64,000 nucleotides of DNA from Anthoceros angustus. Lineage: Eukaryota; Streptophyta; Anthocerotopsida; Anthocerotales; Anthocerotaceae. Positions 47,880-60,986 of the stretch are shown piece by piece (position 1 is the first letter of the stretch; each line of letters starts with the position of its first letter). The position numbers were made by a program, and so were the translations under genes. The notes beneath the pieces were generated by a model. The model did no database searches. It had not been told where the DNA came from and worked only from the letters and a program-made list of their open reading frames with translations. Location of the stretch: contig MU008174.1 in assembly GCA_010909165.1 (NCBI GenBank), forward strand, positions 682,001-746,000. The letters are read 5' to 3'.

Positions 47880-48307
47880 ACAATTAAATTGGCTAATGGT
47901 GAATTGGAAATAGTGATAAGAGAAACTATATAAAAAATTAAAATAGTATAAAACATAAAAAACTAAATAAAAACACAAAAAACTAAATAAATTATAAATT
48001 ATATGTGCACTTTTAATTGGGCACTAATGAGGAGACAATCATTAAAGTTGACTGTTTGGTAGTAAGATCAGGTAATTTTGACATGATTATGGGGATAGAA
48101 GTTATGTTTATTATAGTAGGTGGAATAGATGTGACAAGTGAAACATTTTATCATAGACCAAAATGGAATGAAGAGTATAAAATTGTAGCTTCTATACCTC
48201 TCAATTTGTTTAAGATACAAAGAGAACCTAACGTAAGTATGGTTAATATTGAAGAATTTAATGAAGTTGATGTTAATAGAGAAGCAAATTTATCTATTGT
48301 AGATTAA
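47880..48307 (+). pseudogene. Retropepsin-like fragment
   Basis: A first piece reads WTIKLANGELEIV. After a break, an open frame (48,017-48,307) reads IIKVDCLVVRSGNFDMIMGI and later FYHRPKWNEEYK. A LANG motif followed by an FD-(I/M)-I-(L/M)-G motif is the layout of the retropepsin flap and C-terminal part in plant gypsy-type elements. The catalytic DTG/DSG is not visible, so this is a partial, broken copy and the assignment is tentative. Confidence 0.4.
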
Positions 48308-49020
48308 ATGTATAAAATTTATGACATGAATAAATGTTTAAATGATGAGGTTGATAGTAGTAAGTTAGAGATAAAAATAAAAGAATCATAGACTAAGATA
48401 TTTAATGAACTGAAGTTGGTGATTATGATTTTTTACAAAGAAAGACGTGTCGCACGAGGTAAGCACTTGCATTCATATGAGCACTTCCTCAATAGACAAC
48501 CAAGCAAAACAAATCTAATACTCAAGTATAGGTGCAAACCAATAATAATAAGAGGGAGTAGCTCGCATGTCGTGGCACAAACATTCTCTCCCTATGAGAA
48601 CAACACACAAATTCCTCACACATCACTCTCGGAGTCATAGCTTTGGCTATTTTCGAGCATAGTACAAAAGAAGAGCACAAGGAACGAGAACTTACAACCA
48701 GAGAGGAATTTGAGGTTCTCAACCTTAGAGAATTTGAAAGAGTAGAAAACAGATGTCAATATCCAATTCAAGTGTCCCTATTCTGCGAAGATTTCCCAGA
48801 TGGACCTATACCTGATTTCTTTTTTCATATTTTTTATTAAGATATATATTTGAATGATCAGATGTATATGTCCTACATTATCATTCTCATCTTCAAGGTC
48901 CTCCTTATCGTGCTTTAGCAAATCTTGCTGTAAGATATCTTATCTTATTATATTTGGGTTCATCAATCCCTAATTATGGTACCATATTATTTATAATTTA
49001 TACTGCACTCATATTTTATC
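48308..49020. other. AT-rich sequence with small unidentified frames
   Basis: Two adjacent frames (48,416-48,640 and 48,643-48,840) lack recognisable motifs. They may be further parts of the same decayed element. Confidence 0.35.
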
Positions 49021-49454
49021 CCATCTTTATGGTCCTGTGCCACCTTCGTGGTCTTTAATTGTGGTCTTTAATTGTGCCACCTCTGTGGACTTCTGCCTCT
49101 TTTCGTGGACTTCTTATGTTGCCAACGTTGTGGTCTTTTCTCATGCCATGGTCTTTATCATGCCACCTCTGTGGGCTTGTTCCTTTCGTAGACTTTTTAT
49201 TTTGTCACCTCCTTGGTCTTTTCTTTGCCACCTCCTTGGTCTTTTCTTTGCCACCTCCTTGGTCTTTTCTTTGCCACCTCTGTGGTCTTTCGTTTTGCCA
49301 TCTTAGAGGTCTTTTTTTATTGTGGTCTTTAGACCTATCATGCTCTTACTTGCCATCTTAGTGGTCTATTCTTTTTGTGGTCTTTAGACCTTTCATGTTC
49401 TTACTTGCCATCTTTGTGGTCTTTTCTTATTGTGGTCTTTAGACCTTTCATGTT
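49021..49454. repeat. Degenerate ~23-bp minisatellite (GCCACCTCnnTGGTCTTTTC)
   Basis: The motif TTGGTCTTTTCTTTGCCACC repeats with a 23-bp period perfectly between about 49,205 and 49,280, and degenerately on both sides. Open frames rich in Leu, Trp and Ser across this region are products of the repeat. Confidence 0.8.
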
Positions 49455-49744
49455 CTTAGTAATACAATATCAACAAGAATGCTCTGATTCTCTCCTTTGT
49501 ATTCTTATAACTCTTAGTAATATAATATCAACAAGAATGCTCTGATTTCCTCCTTTGTATTCTTATTACTCTTAGTAATACAATATCAACAAAAATGCTC
49601 TGATTCTCTTCTTTGCATTCTTATTACTCTTAGTAATACAATATCAACAAGAATGCTCTAATTCTCTCCTTTGCATTATTATTATTCTTAGTAATACGAT
49701 ATCAACAAGAATGGTCCGATTCCCGCCTTTGTATTCTTATCATG
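49455..49744. repeat. 58-bp minisatellite, 5 copies
   Basis: Each copy has CTTAGTAATACAATATCAAC followed by AAGAATGCTCTGATT and a CTCCTTTGTATTCTTAT end. The five copies start at about 49,455, 49,513, 49,571, 49,629 and 49,687, and divergence increases to the right. It directly abuts the 23-bp minisatellite. Confidence 0.85.
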
Positions 49745-50383
49745 ACCCTGCTAGAAATGCTTGCTTATGTTACACTTTATGTTAAGATTTGGACCCTGGA
49801 TGTAACACTCATGTTGCAATTTTGGGGCTATGTAACACGTTTTGGGCCCCTTGTTACACTTTGGCTTGGAAACCAGACCAGCCCTTTTGTTGCAATCATG
49901 TTGCAAGGGTGATGCAATCATGTTGACATGAAGTGAGAGGTGCTTTTTTCCTCTCTCAAGATTGCAACAAGATTGCAACATATAAAGTGTTACGAGAAAA
50001 GTCTTGTAATACTTTTCTAGGCTTGGTACCGAACCTCCTCCCCATCTACCATTCTCTTTTTACTTTTGCCCTATGGAATACCAAGTTTTACATAGTCATT
50101 ACTACTAATACGCCCATCAATACCATCACACATAAATGCCTGTATCAATATGTTCTTTGTACTATATATGTGTATCATTTACGGTGACACATACGGTATC
50201 ATATTTTCAATGATATATGTTCATATTATATTTCGTGTGTAATAAATATGTATGTCATATGAGTTACGTACGTATGCTGGTCTTTACATGTTCATTATAT
50301 GGTACTTTGTATTTACCATTTGTGCAAATCTTGACGCATCTTTATGCCCCAAATTTCTAGCACAACAACCTATTTTTTTCTGT
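49745..50383. other. Sequence rich in TTGCAAC/GTTGCAA and TGTTACAC inverted motifs
   Basis: Between 49,765 and 49,995 GTTACAC, GTAACAC, GTTGCAA and TTGCAAC recur in both orientations, ending near a TATAAAG. This could be part of a solo LTR or MITE-like element; I found no second copy in the window. The remainder is AT-rich without a gene. Confidence 0.4.
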
Positions 50384-51618
50384 CTTGTGCCTCCTAAAAA
50401 GGTACATCTTGAATTTCATCGACTGCCTCCTCTTCTGCCTCCATGTTCTCCTCTGCGTCACCACCATTACGTGTCCTCCCCATGGCCATGAACTGTCGAC
50501 TTCCCCTGGCTCTTTTTTAACGCACCTGAATGTTCCCCCCAGTCCTCCCTCCTTCTCTCTCCCCCTAGACAACAGCCTCATGTCCATTACCCGCCTTTTT
50601 TCCACTCGCCTCTTCCACTTCCTTGCATTGTTTTCACTGTCCACACTCAATACATGTTTGTTATTTGCTGGTGACAGTACACTTGCCCTTCTCTGTGCTA
50701 CTGCACTCGGATCTGGCCCTCCAAACACGATCCTTCCTCCTTGTCTCTCTCTCTCCCAACATGAACCTAACAGGTGTCATGAGAAGAACATTAGCAAGTT
50801 AGTTAGTTATTTAACTAGTAATTATTTATATTCATATAAACAACTCTATTGAGAACATCGTTATACGTAGTTGGACCGTAGGTGTACAAGTTTGCAACGT
50901 TTCCACCATACGTATACAAGTTTGCAGCGTTTCCACCATATGTATACAAGTTTGAAACGTTTCCAGAATGCGGATGGCACCATGTTTTGGCTAGCAGAAA
51001 TGGCAACGAGGCGCAGCGGGAACGGAGTGCAAGGGAGCCACACACGAGGTGAACGCTAGGCTTCAGCGCACTACAAGAGCAAGAGCGCGATGTGAAGAAA
51101 GCAGCTATTGCTGGTTTGAGGTTGTGAATGAAATAACATTAATGTAATTGTGTGTATTGTGGTGTGATTGCAACCTGAATGATTGCTAATACCTCTTTTC
51201 ATTCTAGCTCTTGATGATTGTGTGGATTGCCGTAATGTAGGATAAGTCATAAAACCATTTATTTGTACAATATATTCATAATCGGGTATGATTGTGAGAA
51301 TGATAGCAATTCTATTTGTTTTTTAATTGAATTATTCTTAATTAATTAAGCTATAATGTGCAGGCCTTAAACCAGCTAGTAAAGCAACTATGTGCTCACG
51401 ATACCTCGTGACGCTTGCACGACATAGAGCAGCTTCCACAAATAGCTTGTAGTTTTACCTCTATTTTTTAATTTTTGATATTTTATTTAAAATAATATTA
51501 TTCTCATTCATTTAAATTAATAGAAAATTAACAATACTTACCAACTAAGTAAACCATTGGTGCCGATGGAATTTCTAATGGGATTAGAAAGGGCTAAGAA
51601 TAGATCGACAAAACTCCC
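50384..51618. other. Intergenic sequence with a 30-bp repeat
   Basis: A Pro/Ser/Leu-rich open frame at 50,385-50,852 has no ATG start that I trust and no family motif. The only clear structure is the 30-bp repeat at 50,880-50,970. The rest is AT-rich and unassigned. Confidence 0.35.
50880..50970 (-). repeat. 30-bp repeat, 3 copies (decapeptide in minus frame)
   Basis: GTATACAAGTTTGCAACGTT-TCCACCATAC is present three times. On the minus strand it encodes the ten-residue unit YTYGGNVANL. No larger gene around it is evident. Confidence 0.7.
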
Positions 51619-51765
51619 GGTATTCTTAAACCCTAAATCCTAAATGGCTCGGTGGGTAAGTGGTATTCCTAAACCCTAAACCCTTCGTGGTTCGGTAGGT
51701 ACGTGGTATTCCTAAACCCTAAACCCCACGTGGGTTGGTGGCTACGTCGTATTCCTCAACCCCGA
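51619..51765. repeat. 43-bp repeat carrying telomere/telobox motifs, 3-4 copies
   Basis: GGTATTC-TAAACCCTAAA begins copies at 51,619, 51,662, 51,705 and, partially, 51,749. Each includes AAACCCTAA, which equals the plant telomere repeat and the telobox promoter motif. Between these motifs lies a GGTTCGGTAGGTACGT-like filler. Confidence 0.8.
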
Positions 51766-52499
51766 TCCGCAAAAAAAGGCAGCAAGAAGACATGGCCTCG
51801 ACCGCGAAACTTCAGTGTGACAAGAAATGAGCAAGGTGCTAGCGTGAAGATCTGATGTGCATCTGGTACCCCCTAGAGTTAAGTCTGCCGGCTCCTTTCA
51901 TATGCACACCTCCAAGTAGCCTTATGCGCTGTTGCAAGGAGGGGTTTAACAAAATTGTCTTACATTATTGTACATGTAACTCACAATGAACCTCAAGCGG
52001 AAATAAAATAGGCAGATGTTGCAGAAAAGCACGCCTCCGGCCTTCCCCGTTCGATCTGAATTCATCCAAGTTTCCGTCGCTTGTGAGGGCACTTTGGTGA
52101 TGGCAGAGGTGGTAAAGCCTGTTGAAGTCCTTGAGCGTTAAGCTCAGTTCGAGGCTTCCTCCGCAAGGCAGCAAACCCATTGCTGCTAGGCCTGTTTGCA
52201 GAACACGATGATAAGCCCTCCTTTATCGTCTTGTTGTACAGCCATACGAGGGATGAGAAAGCGAAACTTACCGGTTTGCAATTGTGTTCCCATGGAGAGG
52301 ATTCAATGGCCGTCGAACAGGTAGATTCGCACCACTGTTAGCAGGTCGCACCGTGGTCCGCGGAATTGACAGCTTCGTCTGGAATGTCGACAGCGTCGTC
52401 TGTGGAGGTGCATTTGTCGGCATTTGTACTGTTTAAGCCAGACCATCAAGACTTTCAATTTTCACAAACCTACAGCGCCAGCCAGAAGCTTTAGACCAA
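51766..52499. other. 3' flank of the kinesin gene, no separate gene seen
   Basis: This lies downstream of the kinesin stop codon and probably includes its 3' UTR. Short frames on both strands have no recognisable motifs. Confidence 0.45.
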
Positions 52500-55400
52500 T
52501 TACGGATTCAAGTGATTACCAGTCTTATTGCGCTCCCTGTCGGACGCTGGTCGGAACACGTTTGCTCCAGCTGTGGCTTCCTGCGCCAACGAAATCAATC
52601 CCATTGAATCCTTTTGGAACTTGCTTGTGGCCACCTTCCTGCTGACTTTCAGAGGCTTCAAAGTACTCTTGTGCACAGGTTTTGGAACAAATGGTTCCCT
52701 CTGAACATCTACAACCCTGGTGCTTCCGCTTCCTGAAACACAAGCCACAGACCCGGCGTTGCAACCGAATACGAGAGGAGGTGAAACATCCATCTCGATC
52801 TTCCTCTTGGTGGTGCCCATACTTGAAGTAGGCTGATCAGGAAAACAACAGCACTTCATTCAGAAATGATGGAAGGCTAACAGAAAGAAAGGTGCAAGCT
52901 CTGACGTGACCTCACACCTGGTGCGAAATGCCAGTTTTTTGTTGTGATGCCGACATCAGTTCCTCTCCAGCGGATACAAGCTCCTGAAGGCGAGGAATCA
53001 AATCTTCATAAGCTGTTCTAAAACCTTCGATCTGCGTCATCTCGTTCTTCATGAAAACTAAGTCGGCTTCCCACTTCTGTCTGCTGTACTCCCAAAGGCT
53101 CATTGTCTCCTTGTATTTGGCAAGGTTGTTCCTGAAGTCCTCACTTGGAGTTACCGAGGCAACAACAACAGAGGCCTCCTCCATGTGGCTAGCAGACTCT
53201 GCGCTAGCAGAGCTTGGCTTCAAGATCTCACTGTGTTTCCTAAGTTGCGATTCTATTTCCTCAATTGCTGATTTTACCAGGTCGCTCAGGTTTTTTAACT
53301 CATTCCTGCTCTCCCTGAGCCCACTGGCATCCACAGACCTTTCTTCTGTAAGGTAGTTATCTGTCAAACTTGCCCTGCGAGGCAGCCACTTGGTTAGCGA
53401 TTCCTTAGGCAGAGTACGTAGCTTTCGACGACAGAAACGTGCATACCCAGAGAGAGGCCCGACCTACCAATTCTGCATCTCCCTATGCCCAAGAGGAAGT
53501 TCTACTCTGTCAACCTACTGCATTTAGTGTAAGGCAACGAACTGTACTAAAAAGATATAGCCTCCTGAAATATTTCGTAGCTAAATATGTACAGCACATT
53601 TCTGCAGAGTTGTAAGTCTCAAAATATCACGGACCCCAATGTCAACCCTGCATCTCCCAGGGAAGCCTCCTTGATGCAGACAGAAGTTCGTGCCTCTCTC
53701 TTCACTGCCTGTAAGTCGGTGTCTACGGTCTGCTGCCGGTTCATATCAAGCAGGACAAGCTGCCTTTGCTGCTCATCACCCCTCTTGCTGCTAGCAGAAT
53801 TGTTGCCTCGAGGCCCAGATTTGCAAACATACCGAGCATCGATGTTCTGGGAATTAACCTCAAACGCCGGCAGAGAAAGCTTTGGTGTGATGCCTTGGAC
53901 TGAAAGCGTCCACTCCATAGGTTCGACTGCATGTTTACCTTGAAACTGCACTGCTGGAATCTCGTTGTCACTGACCGCATCATTGAAAATATTTGTAGCC
54001 AAAGAAGGGACAGGTTGGCCCTGCTGTACATCTTCAGCAGCGGGGAAACCCACCACATTTTCACCATCTTGTCCAAGCATACATGCAGATCCGAGTTCTC
54101 TGTTGACCACCTCCGCCTCTGGCAAGCTACCACACTCCAGAAGAGCCATCTCCACTGACTGCAAGCAGATGAGAGCGCCGGCATCAGGATCGCCCTTCTG
54201 TATATCGCCAGGATATTTCATAGGGGTACTCTCATCTCTGTCAGCAACAAACTTCAAATCTGTTCCCTGTTGAGCCCACCATGGTCTTGGTTACTGAGTG
54301 GCATTTCTGCTCACAGTTAAGCAGCATTTGAAAGACTTTGGAAGGAATGATTTGAGCCGCTCTGGCAAACGAGAATGAGTGAGGCAAGTGTTAGCAGACC
54401 AAGAAAGGACCAGAAAAACACCATTCACCTACAGTTGCTACAGAAAGTTCCATGGACACTCACAAGCCACACTTCAGGTTACAGAACCTGTTGCAGTCAT
54501 CAATCAGACAGGCACATGCTAGATTTCTGAGCTGGAGTCTACACGAGAAAACGTTGCACACACAGGAGTCGGAGCTCCTCCAACCTGCATCTCCCTAAAG
54601 CAGAACGGGGTGTTAATTCTTGACAGCTGCGAGACAAGTCACATGTTAGAGAATTCAGGTTTCTGCATGAAGCACCTTACTAGCATTATTTGCCACCATA
54701 TTGGCTGCATGTATCACAGTTGAATCCAGGCCCCTTCGTTCCTCCTCCATTGGAGTTGCACCTCTGTCCACAGGGATGTCTACAATGTGCTTTTCTGTGT
54801 ATGTTTTAAAAGCGCTTTCATACTCCGCAGTGACAGCGACAAGCTGTTGTGACGTGATCTCTTGCTGCTGAAGAGCCTCGTCAAGCTCCTGTTGCAGACC
54901 ACTCACTTTCTGCAAGTGCCCCTGTTCCTTTTGTTCCAGCTGCCGTATTGCTTCCTGTAGGGCCTGAACTTCACAATGCAGCACCTTATTCCTTTCTGTA
55001 AGGTTTCTTAGTTCAGCTTCTGCATGCTCCTTCAAAGACGCGGACTGCACTATCTGAGCCTCTAGCTCAGCAGACAACTGGATGACATCTTGCTCAACCT
55101 TCTCAACTTCCCTCTGAACAGAAGAGTGGAGTTCTTCCACAAGAACCTCCACACCCTTATGACTTGTGTCAACCTGCTGTGCCACATCATTAGCCCGAGA
55201 GAGAATAGCAAGTTCTTTCTCGGATACGATCCTTGCAAATTCTGCTACAATCTCTTGGCCCTGTTGCTTTTCTTGTTGCCACCTATTTTCAGCCTCCAGT
55301 GCTAAGGCTTCTGCCTTGTTCTTGTCAGCAATCACTTGCTGCAGTGTTTGACCAAGCTCTGCAACCTCGTTGACAGCTGTCAGTCTTGCTTTCTCCAAAG

Positions 55401-58400
55401 CTTCCTTTTCAGTGATAACGGTGGCAAGCATGTCTTGAGTGGCTTTGAGGTTTGCTTTTGCAGCATCAACCTCACTTTTCAGTTCCTGCAAGTTGGTATC
55501 CTTCTCTTTCACAGTAGCAGCCAGCTGCTCGGATACAGTCACCTGACACAGCAAGAAACAGCCCATCAGCAGTTAAATCTTAAATTCATTGCCTTGTTGG
55601 GTTCTAGGATCCCAAGATCTCTTAGGGTATACTCATTAATCACGCACCCAGCCATCATAACTCAGATTTGCTGTTCCGTCTCTGCAATTGTCTGTCATGC
55701 AATGCCCACACAGCAGTAGCAGCTACACTGACAGCTGTGAAGGTTCCCATAATTACTCTTGAAAACTTTGACCAAGAATGTTGAGTCAGCCACTCCAACC
55801 TCGGATAACATAGGAAACTCCTGTGGCTTGCCTATATAGAAATGATTCAACAAACCTCAGGTTCTGGCTACACTACAGTAAGACGTGTGCACTAAATGTT
55901 CTGATAAGTGTGTGTGTGCCAAAAATGTATTGTGACGTGCACACGTCTTTTACCACTCAAATGTGATGGATGCACCAGAAGTCATTCAATTCAGTTCAGC
56001 AAGCAGGAGAAGAGAACCTTACCATCTCTTCAAGTGTAACTTTTACTTTGGTCCTTTCAACTTCAAGTTCTTGGAGCTGATTCTCAAGCTCCAGTTTTGA
56101 AACAGCTGCTTGAGCAACTTTCTTCTCAAAATCACCTAGGGCCTTCTTGCACTGCAGAGGAGTTGAAATGGGACCAATAAGAACACTAACAAAAGTACTG
56201 CTACGAACAACTGTATCAATAACCTGTAGCACTTCAACAAACCTCATCACGTTCCTGTGTCGCATTCTGAAGCTCAATGAACATCTCTTCCTGCATAAAA
56301 AGTGTCACACTATTACATCCTTTTACAAGGACCACGTAGAAAAGAAAATAATCTGTTCCAAGGTCATCTGAATGCCACCTGCAGCTTGCTTTGTTCTCTA
56401 AAAGCGGAACTCATCTTGTCTCCCTGAGATTTGAGTGATGCAAGCTCTTGAGCCAGTTCAGTGGCTTGAGCTTCAGCAAGATTGCATCGCCTCCAAACCT
56501 GTACATTCATTCATTGTTTGAATTCATCAGCTTGACTCTTCAAGAGGTGCTTTGACCACTCAGTTGGAAAGTAGCCATCTATACCTCATTTTGCTCTGTG
56601 GTTGAATCCTGAAGCTTTTCCTCTGCTCTTGATTGCCGGTAGACTGCCTCTTCTGCCTCCTGCCGGTACTTATCAACTGCCTCGCGAAGTTTTAAAAACT
56701 GCCATGTCATGGAAGACCGATTAGTAAATGACAGGAACTTGTTGAATACAGATATTATCAGCAGTATCGGATACTACATCCACTTACTTGCTCTTCCAGT
56801 ATCTGCAGTTCAGCTTTTGCAGAATCTCTATCACTTTTCACTTCTGCCAACTCCTGATTGAGGCTACTTTTGTCATCAATAACCTCTTGCAGTTCAACCT
56901 TTATGGCCTGATTCAAGTTCTCAATTTGTTCAACTTGTGATTGTAAGCTTTCCTCATCCTTCCGCCCATTTTGATAGTCCTCAAGTTGGGCTACGAAATG
57001 ACAGGAAGGAAATCAGGTAGGTTCACTCACCATGGTATTAGAAAAAACCTGCAGTGTAAAATAGCCGACTATCCCTTCAACTAAACGAACAGATACAACC
57101 CTCAAAAACCCTTTCACTACAGCACATAAATAATGTCCTTGATCTGTACCTCTGCATAGATCCAATTCCATCTTAAACCTCACAACATCAGGATGATGCT
57201 CAACTTGCTTCCGCAAATGCTCAATCTCCTCTTTCAGATCAAGAATCTCATCATCCTCTGGCTGGGGACCATTCTCAAGTCTTTGGATTCGATTCTCTCG
57301 AAGCCTGATAATCATTTTATGGGACTGGGACAAGTCCAAACATAGTTCTTAAGAAACCACAATGCAGAAGAACCAAACAGAGATTTCAACCAGACAGAAC
57401 ATCCAACTCATGAATAACCTGCAAAGTCTTGTCCAAGCGGTCACAGATGGCTTGTGTGGCTTCCAGTCTCAAAGTTAGATCATTGATCTCACTGGCAGCC
57501 TTCCTCTCAGATGTGAGGGATCGTTTAGTAGACTGAGAAATGATATGCTCCAGGCGATTCACACGACTGCTCTCTGTGGATCCTGAGTTTGATTAGGCTC
57601 ATGGTAAATGATGCATACTGATAAACTAGTAACGCCTATAGTGTAACGTTATACAAGTTACAGGGACGCAACTGGACAGCTTACCAGATTGATACTCTTG
57701 AAGTGGCAGAGACATCTGGTCTGCTGCAACCGCACTTCCAATACTAGCTGCAAGAAAAAGTCTCCCCGTTAGTACACGACATTTTGGTGACAAGTCACGC
57801 ACAGCAGTAATCCTCAAACCATACCCCGAAGGAAAGCAATCTCCAAACGAAGTCTTCGGATTTCCTCGCCCATAATAGCAGGATTCCCAAACATGTCTTC
57901 ATTCACAACAGCAGTGTTGAGCATCAATTTCGCCCGCTGTGCAAATTTGAGTGTGGATAGGGTCTCATCTACGTTCTTCTCTGCTGGGCTTACATTAGCA
58001 ACTAGCGTGCATTTTGAATTTCCACCCAAAGCATCCTGATCACCACATGGGAAATTCTTAGCTCAAAATTGAAGCAGCTTGATTTTCACCAGAGAAACAC
58101 ACTGCAAGCAAGTCGTGAGAGAAGCCACGGATCCAGGCCATACCTTCAGCAAAAAAGTCAGCTTGGAGTCTCTGTATGGAACATGTCGAATCTTGCCCTC
58201 TGAGATGTCAACCAAAGCCTACCCAAAAACCAGTTATCGTTAATATATCGATCACTGCAATATTAAATCTTGAGGGGGAAAAGGGTTGTGGTATAGCTGA
58301 CTGAGAATTAGTGCTCACCTTTATCACATTACCCAAAGCAGAAAGTGATTTGTTAATGCTGCCAGCTTCCTTCAACCTAATGCCTGCTGATTCGCTGTGC

Positions 58401-60001
58401 TTCTGGCGCTCAGAGCCTGCAAGGTCAACTAGGTAGAACCTGGAGGTTCTCCTGTTCATAACTCCTCCATCATTCCGACGCTGCAAGGGAGACAAGTCAT
58501 CATTCAGAATCATCCACAAAAGCAAACCATTGATTTCCAGCAACATGCCCACAAAGTTAGTTGCAATCAACAACTCGTGACAACCAAATTAGGCTGGAGA
58601 CCTACTTGTGACTCCACAACGAGAGTAAAGACACTGTGGGACCTGCTGCTCTCCATGTTCATGGCAGTCATGCCCACATGTCTATTCTCCGAACCTCGTC
58701 GGAAAACAGCATAAGTTGCCGCAGGAGTGGAGACAACCACTTCTTGTAAGCCTTCTACATACATACCATGCTTAGAATCCTCATGAATCGCTGAAATTTG
58801 GAATCAAGGACACAGAATGATGGGGGATGCAAGATTAATCTAATATTCGATTAGGACAAGTATCTATAATATTACAGGATACTCAGATTGGTGGATCCTG
58901 GATCCAAGAGGTCGGAGACCTGCTCATTGTAGATCTGAAACCAAGAGCCGAAAAAGAGTACATAAGGAGGACTGCAGAAAAATACAAGTAACAGGAGCAG
59001 ACAGGACAGCGTTTTACCTGCAGGTAGGAGCACTTCATAACGTACTCCACATCATTAGCCTGCATATCAGCGGTTAGAAAAAGCATTAACAACACTCGAG
59101 ATTATTAACACGCTAACAACAAACCACTACAATCTCTGGCAACATTGTTGAGATACGAAGGCACCTGAGTCTTCTCTGCCATCATACTCTGAAAGATATA
59201 ATTCAGAATTCGAGGAATCAAACCATGTCTTTCATGTAGGAAAAAATTGGATTGTTCCCCAAACATCTTTGAGTTTGAGGTCGCAAGGTCGCTATCAGGC
59301 CCTGTACACAGAATTTATGGAGTAAACCTTCAGACATGTCACTGTAAGAGCCATCCTAGGCTAATGGACAATGATCCGACTGGACAAGTACCTTCCATAG
59401 TAAACGTCTTTCCAGCCCCAGTTTGCCCTGAAGAACGCCAGGGACAAGAGGGTGTCAGCTTCTCCCACTACACGTTCTGAGTACGCACGTGAGAGGGCAG
59501 ACAAGTGCAACAGAAAATACCGTATGCTATGAGGCAACAGTGGTAGCCTTGGAGACACGCATCCGTTATCGGTTTCCCCACAGATTGAAAAAAATCTTCC
59601 TGCAGCACATCCAGATAGCATTTCCATTCAATCCCGACTGCCACCTAAACTGACGTCCACGTCCCCTCCTGCAACGCTGCTAAACCAAATTCCACCGCAC
59701 ACACCATTTCCCACGCTCCTACCTGATTGACACCTTCATCAGCGACGTAGTCGAACGTGAAGGTCCGTGATTGCGGTCGCACATTGAGAGTGATGGAATG
59801 CGCTCCCGAGTCTACTCCCACAACTTTGCAATACCCTTGCTCCTTCTCCCGGCCACTCGGCGGCCTCGCCCTGACCACAACCTGCACATTACTGTTGGAC
59901 GCTCCCACGCTGGGAGCCACGGATGCATAATCTGACACGCTATCCATCTCTGCTCTCATCAGCTCCTGCTCGATGTCCATCCCTGCTAGTAAATCCCCCA
60001 T
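52500..60001 (-). CDS. KIN-12-type kinesin, 22 exons, 1,454 residues
   Basis: This is a microtubule motor; KIN-12 proteins act at the phragmoplast and division site in plants. Exons in transcription order: 60001-59723, 59599-59521, 59427-59392, 59301-59165, 59059-59018, 58934-58883, 58790-58606, 58480-58319, 58218-58144, 58035-57825, 57747-57685, 57582-57419, 57324-57150, 56990-56788, 56698-56585, 56498-56379, 56290-56243, 56151-56023, 55542-54676, 54266-53833, 53374-52918, 52832-52500. All junctions are GT-AG and the sum is 4,365 nt, divisible by three. The N-terminal motor has [10 protein letters not shown]-loop GQTGAGKT (~120-127), switch I NMESSRSH (~253-260), switch [10 protein letters not shown] (~287-294) and the neck-proximal FAQRAKL...AVVNED typical of KIN-12/KIF15. 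Long coiled coil follows (~420-1045), then a less structured tail. The start ATG has an upstream in-frame stop. Exon 13 and exon 20-22 junctions are the least certain. Confidence 0.88.
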
Positions 60002-60890
60002 ACCTACAGCTTTGCCTAATCCACTGCGCTCCCGACCGCGTCAATGCATCACGCTGCCCCTGAAAAAAACTCCAGAACCTCCGCCTCACGAAAGAAAGAT
60101 CAGCATTACCAGACACTCCGATAGATTCGCCCGGACATCCTCCTTCCCTTCCGCCCTCCGATCCAGATCAAGAACCACAACACAAACAGGCAGCTTTCCC
60201 TCCCCCTTTCCCTCTCCCTGTCCCTGTCCCGCTCCCTTTCCACAGATCCACAAACCAACAGTGCGCCAAATGCGCCAACCCCGACCCTCCCGCACTATCG
60301 CCTCCACCACAACCGGCCTCCAGAACCACCAAAGACTCCCGGAGCGGGACTCCACGCCATCCCGTCCTCCTGCATTGCCCCGCACCTCGCCGAAACCGCC
60401 TCCGAAACCGCTCCTCTCTGCTGCAAATGCAGCCCCTGCCGATCCCTGGCGGATCCGCGCGGAGAGCAATTCCTTCCCTTCAGACCTCGCTCCGGGCTCC
60501 GGGCGGGTGAGATGGCGGACGCGGCCGCGCGCGAGGCTCCGAATGCGGGCAGCGAGGATCTGCGCGGCGGGCGCGCGCGGGGCGGGGGGGGCAGGCTGCC
60601 GGCGAGAAAGAAAAGAGGAGGCAGGAGGGAAGGAAAGGAGGTGAGGAGGAGGAGGGGAGAGCGGCAGGGATGAACGTTGGGCCTGCAGGTGGCGCAGCGC
60701 ATTCAAACCGACCGGGGGCGCGCGCCTGCCTTTCGCCTTTCGCCTTCGCTTCTCCCTCTCGACTCCACTCGACTCGGTTGCCGTGTCGTCCAGCCTCGAG
60801 TCGTGATTCGTCCAAGTACCATCCCGGCCACGTATTTTCTACATGCAGCGTCCCGTTTCGGACGGCCGTGCGTGCCGTGCCGTTTGAGAT
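60002..60890. promoter_or_regulatory. GC-rich 5' flank/probable promoter of the kinesin gene
   Basis: The region is C-rich on the plus strand and CpG-dense around 60,440-60,610, in contrast to the AT-rich array. It gives long open frames on both strands, all Pro/Arg/Ala/Ser-rich and without motifs, as expected from composition. It probably contains the kinesin 5' UTR and promoter and might be shared with a plus-strand gene starting near 60.9 kb. Confidence 0.5.
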
Positions 60891-60986
60891 GTGCTAACAA
60901 AAGCAAGGAGGACGACAATGGCGCATCTCGAGCCTCCTCTTTTCCCAACCTCAAGACCTCTCCACAACAGTGATGAACCTGATGAG

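Noticed and set aside
49037-49361. Trp/Leu/Ser-rich frames
   Set aside because: They are translations of a 23-bp minisatellite and shift frame with it.
60086-60706. Long Pro/Arg/Ala-rich frames on both strands in the kinesin 5' flank
   Set aside because: They overlap each other in a GC-rich, stop-poor stretch and have no domain; composition explains them.
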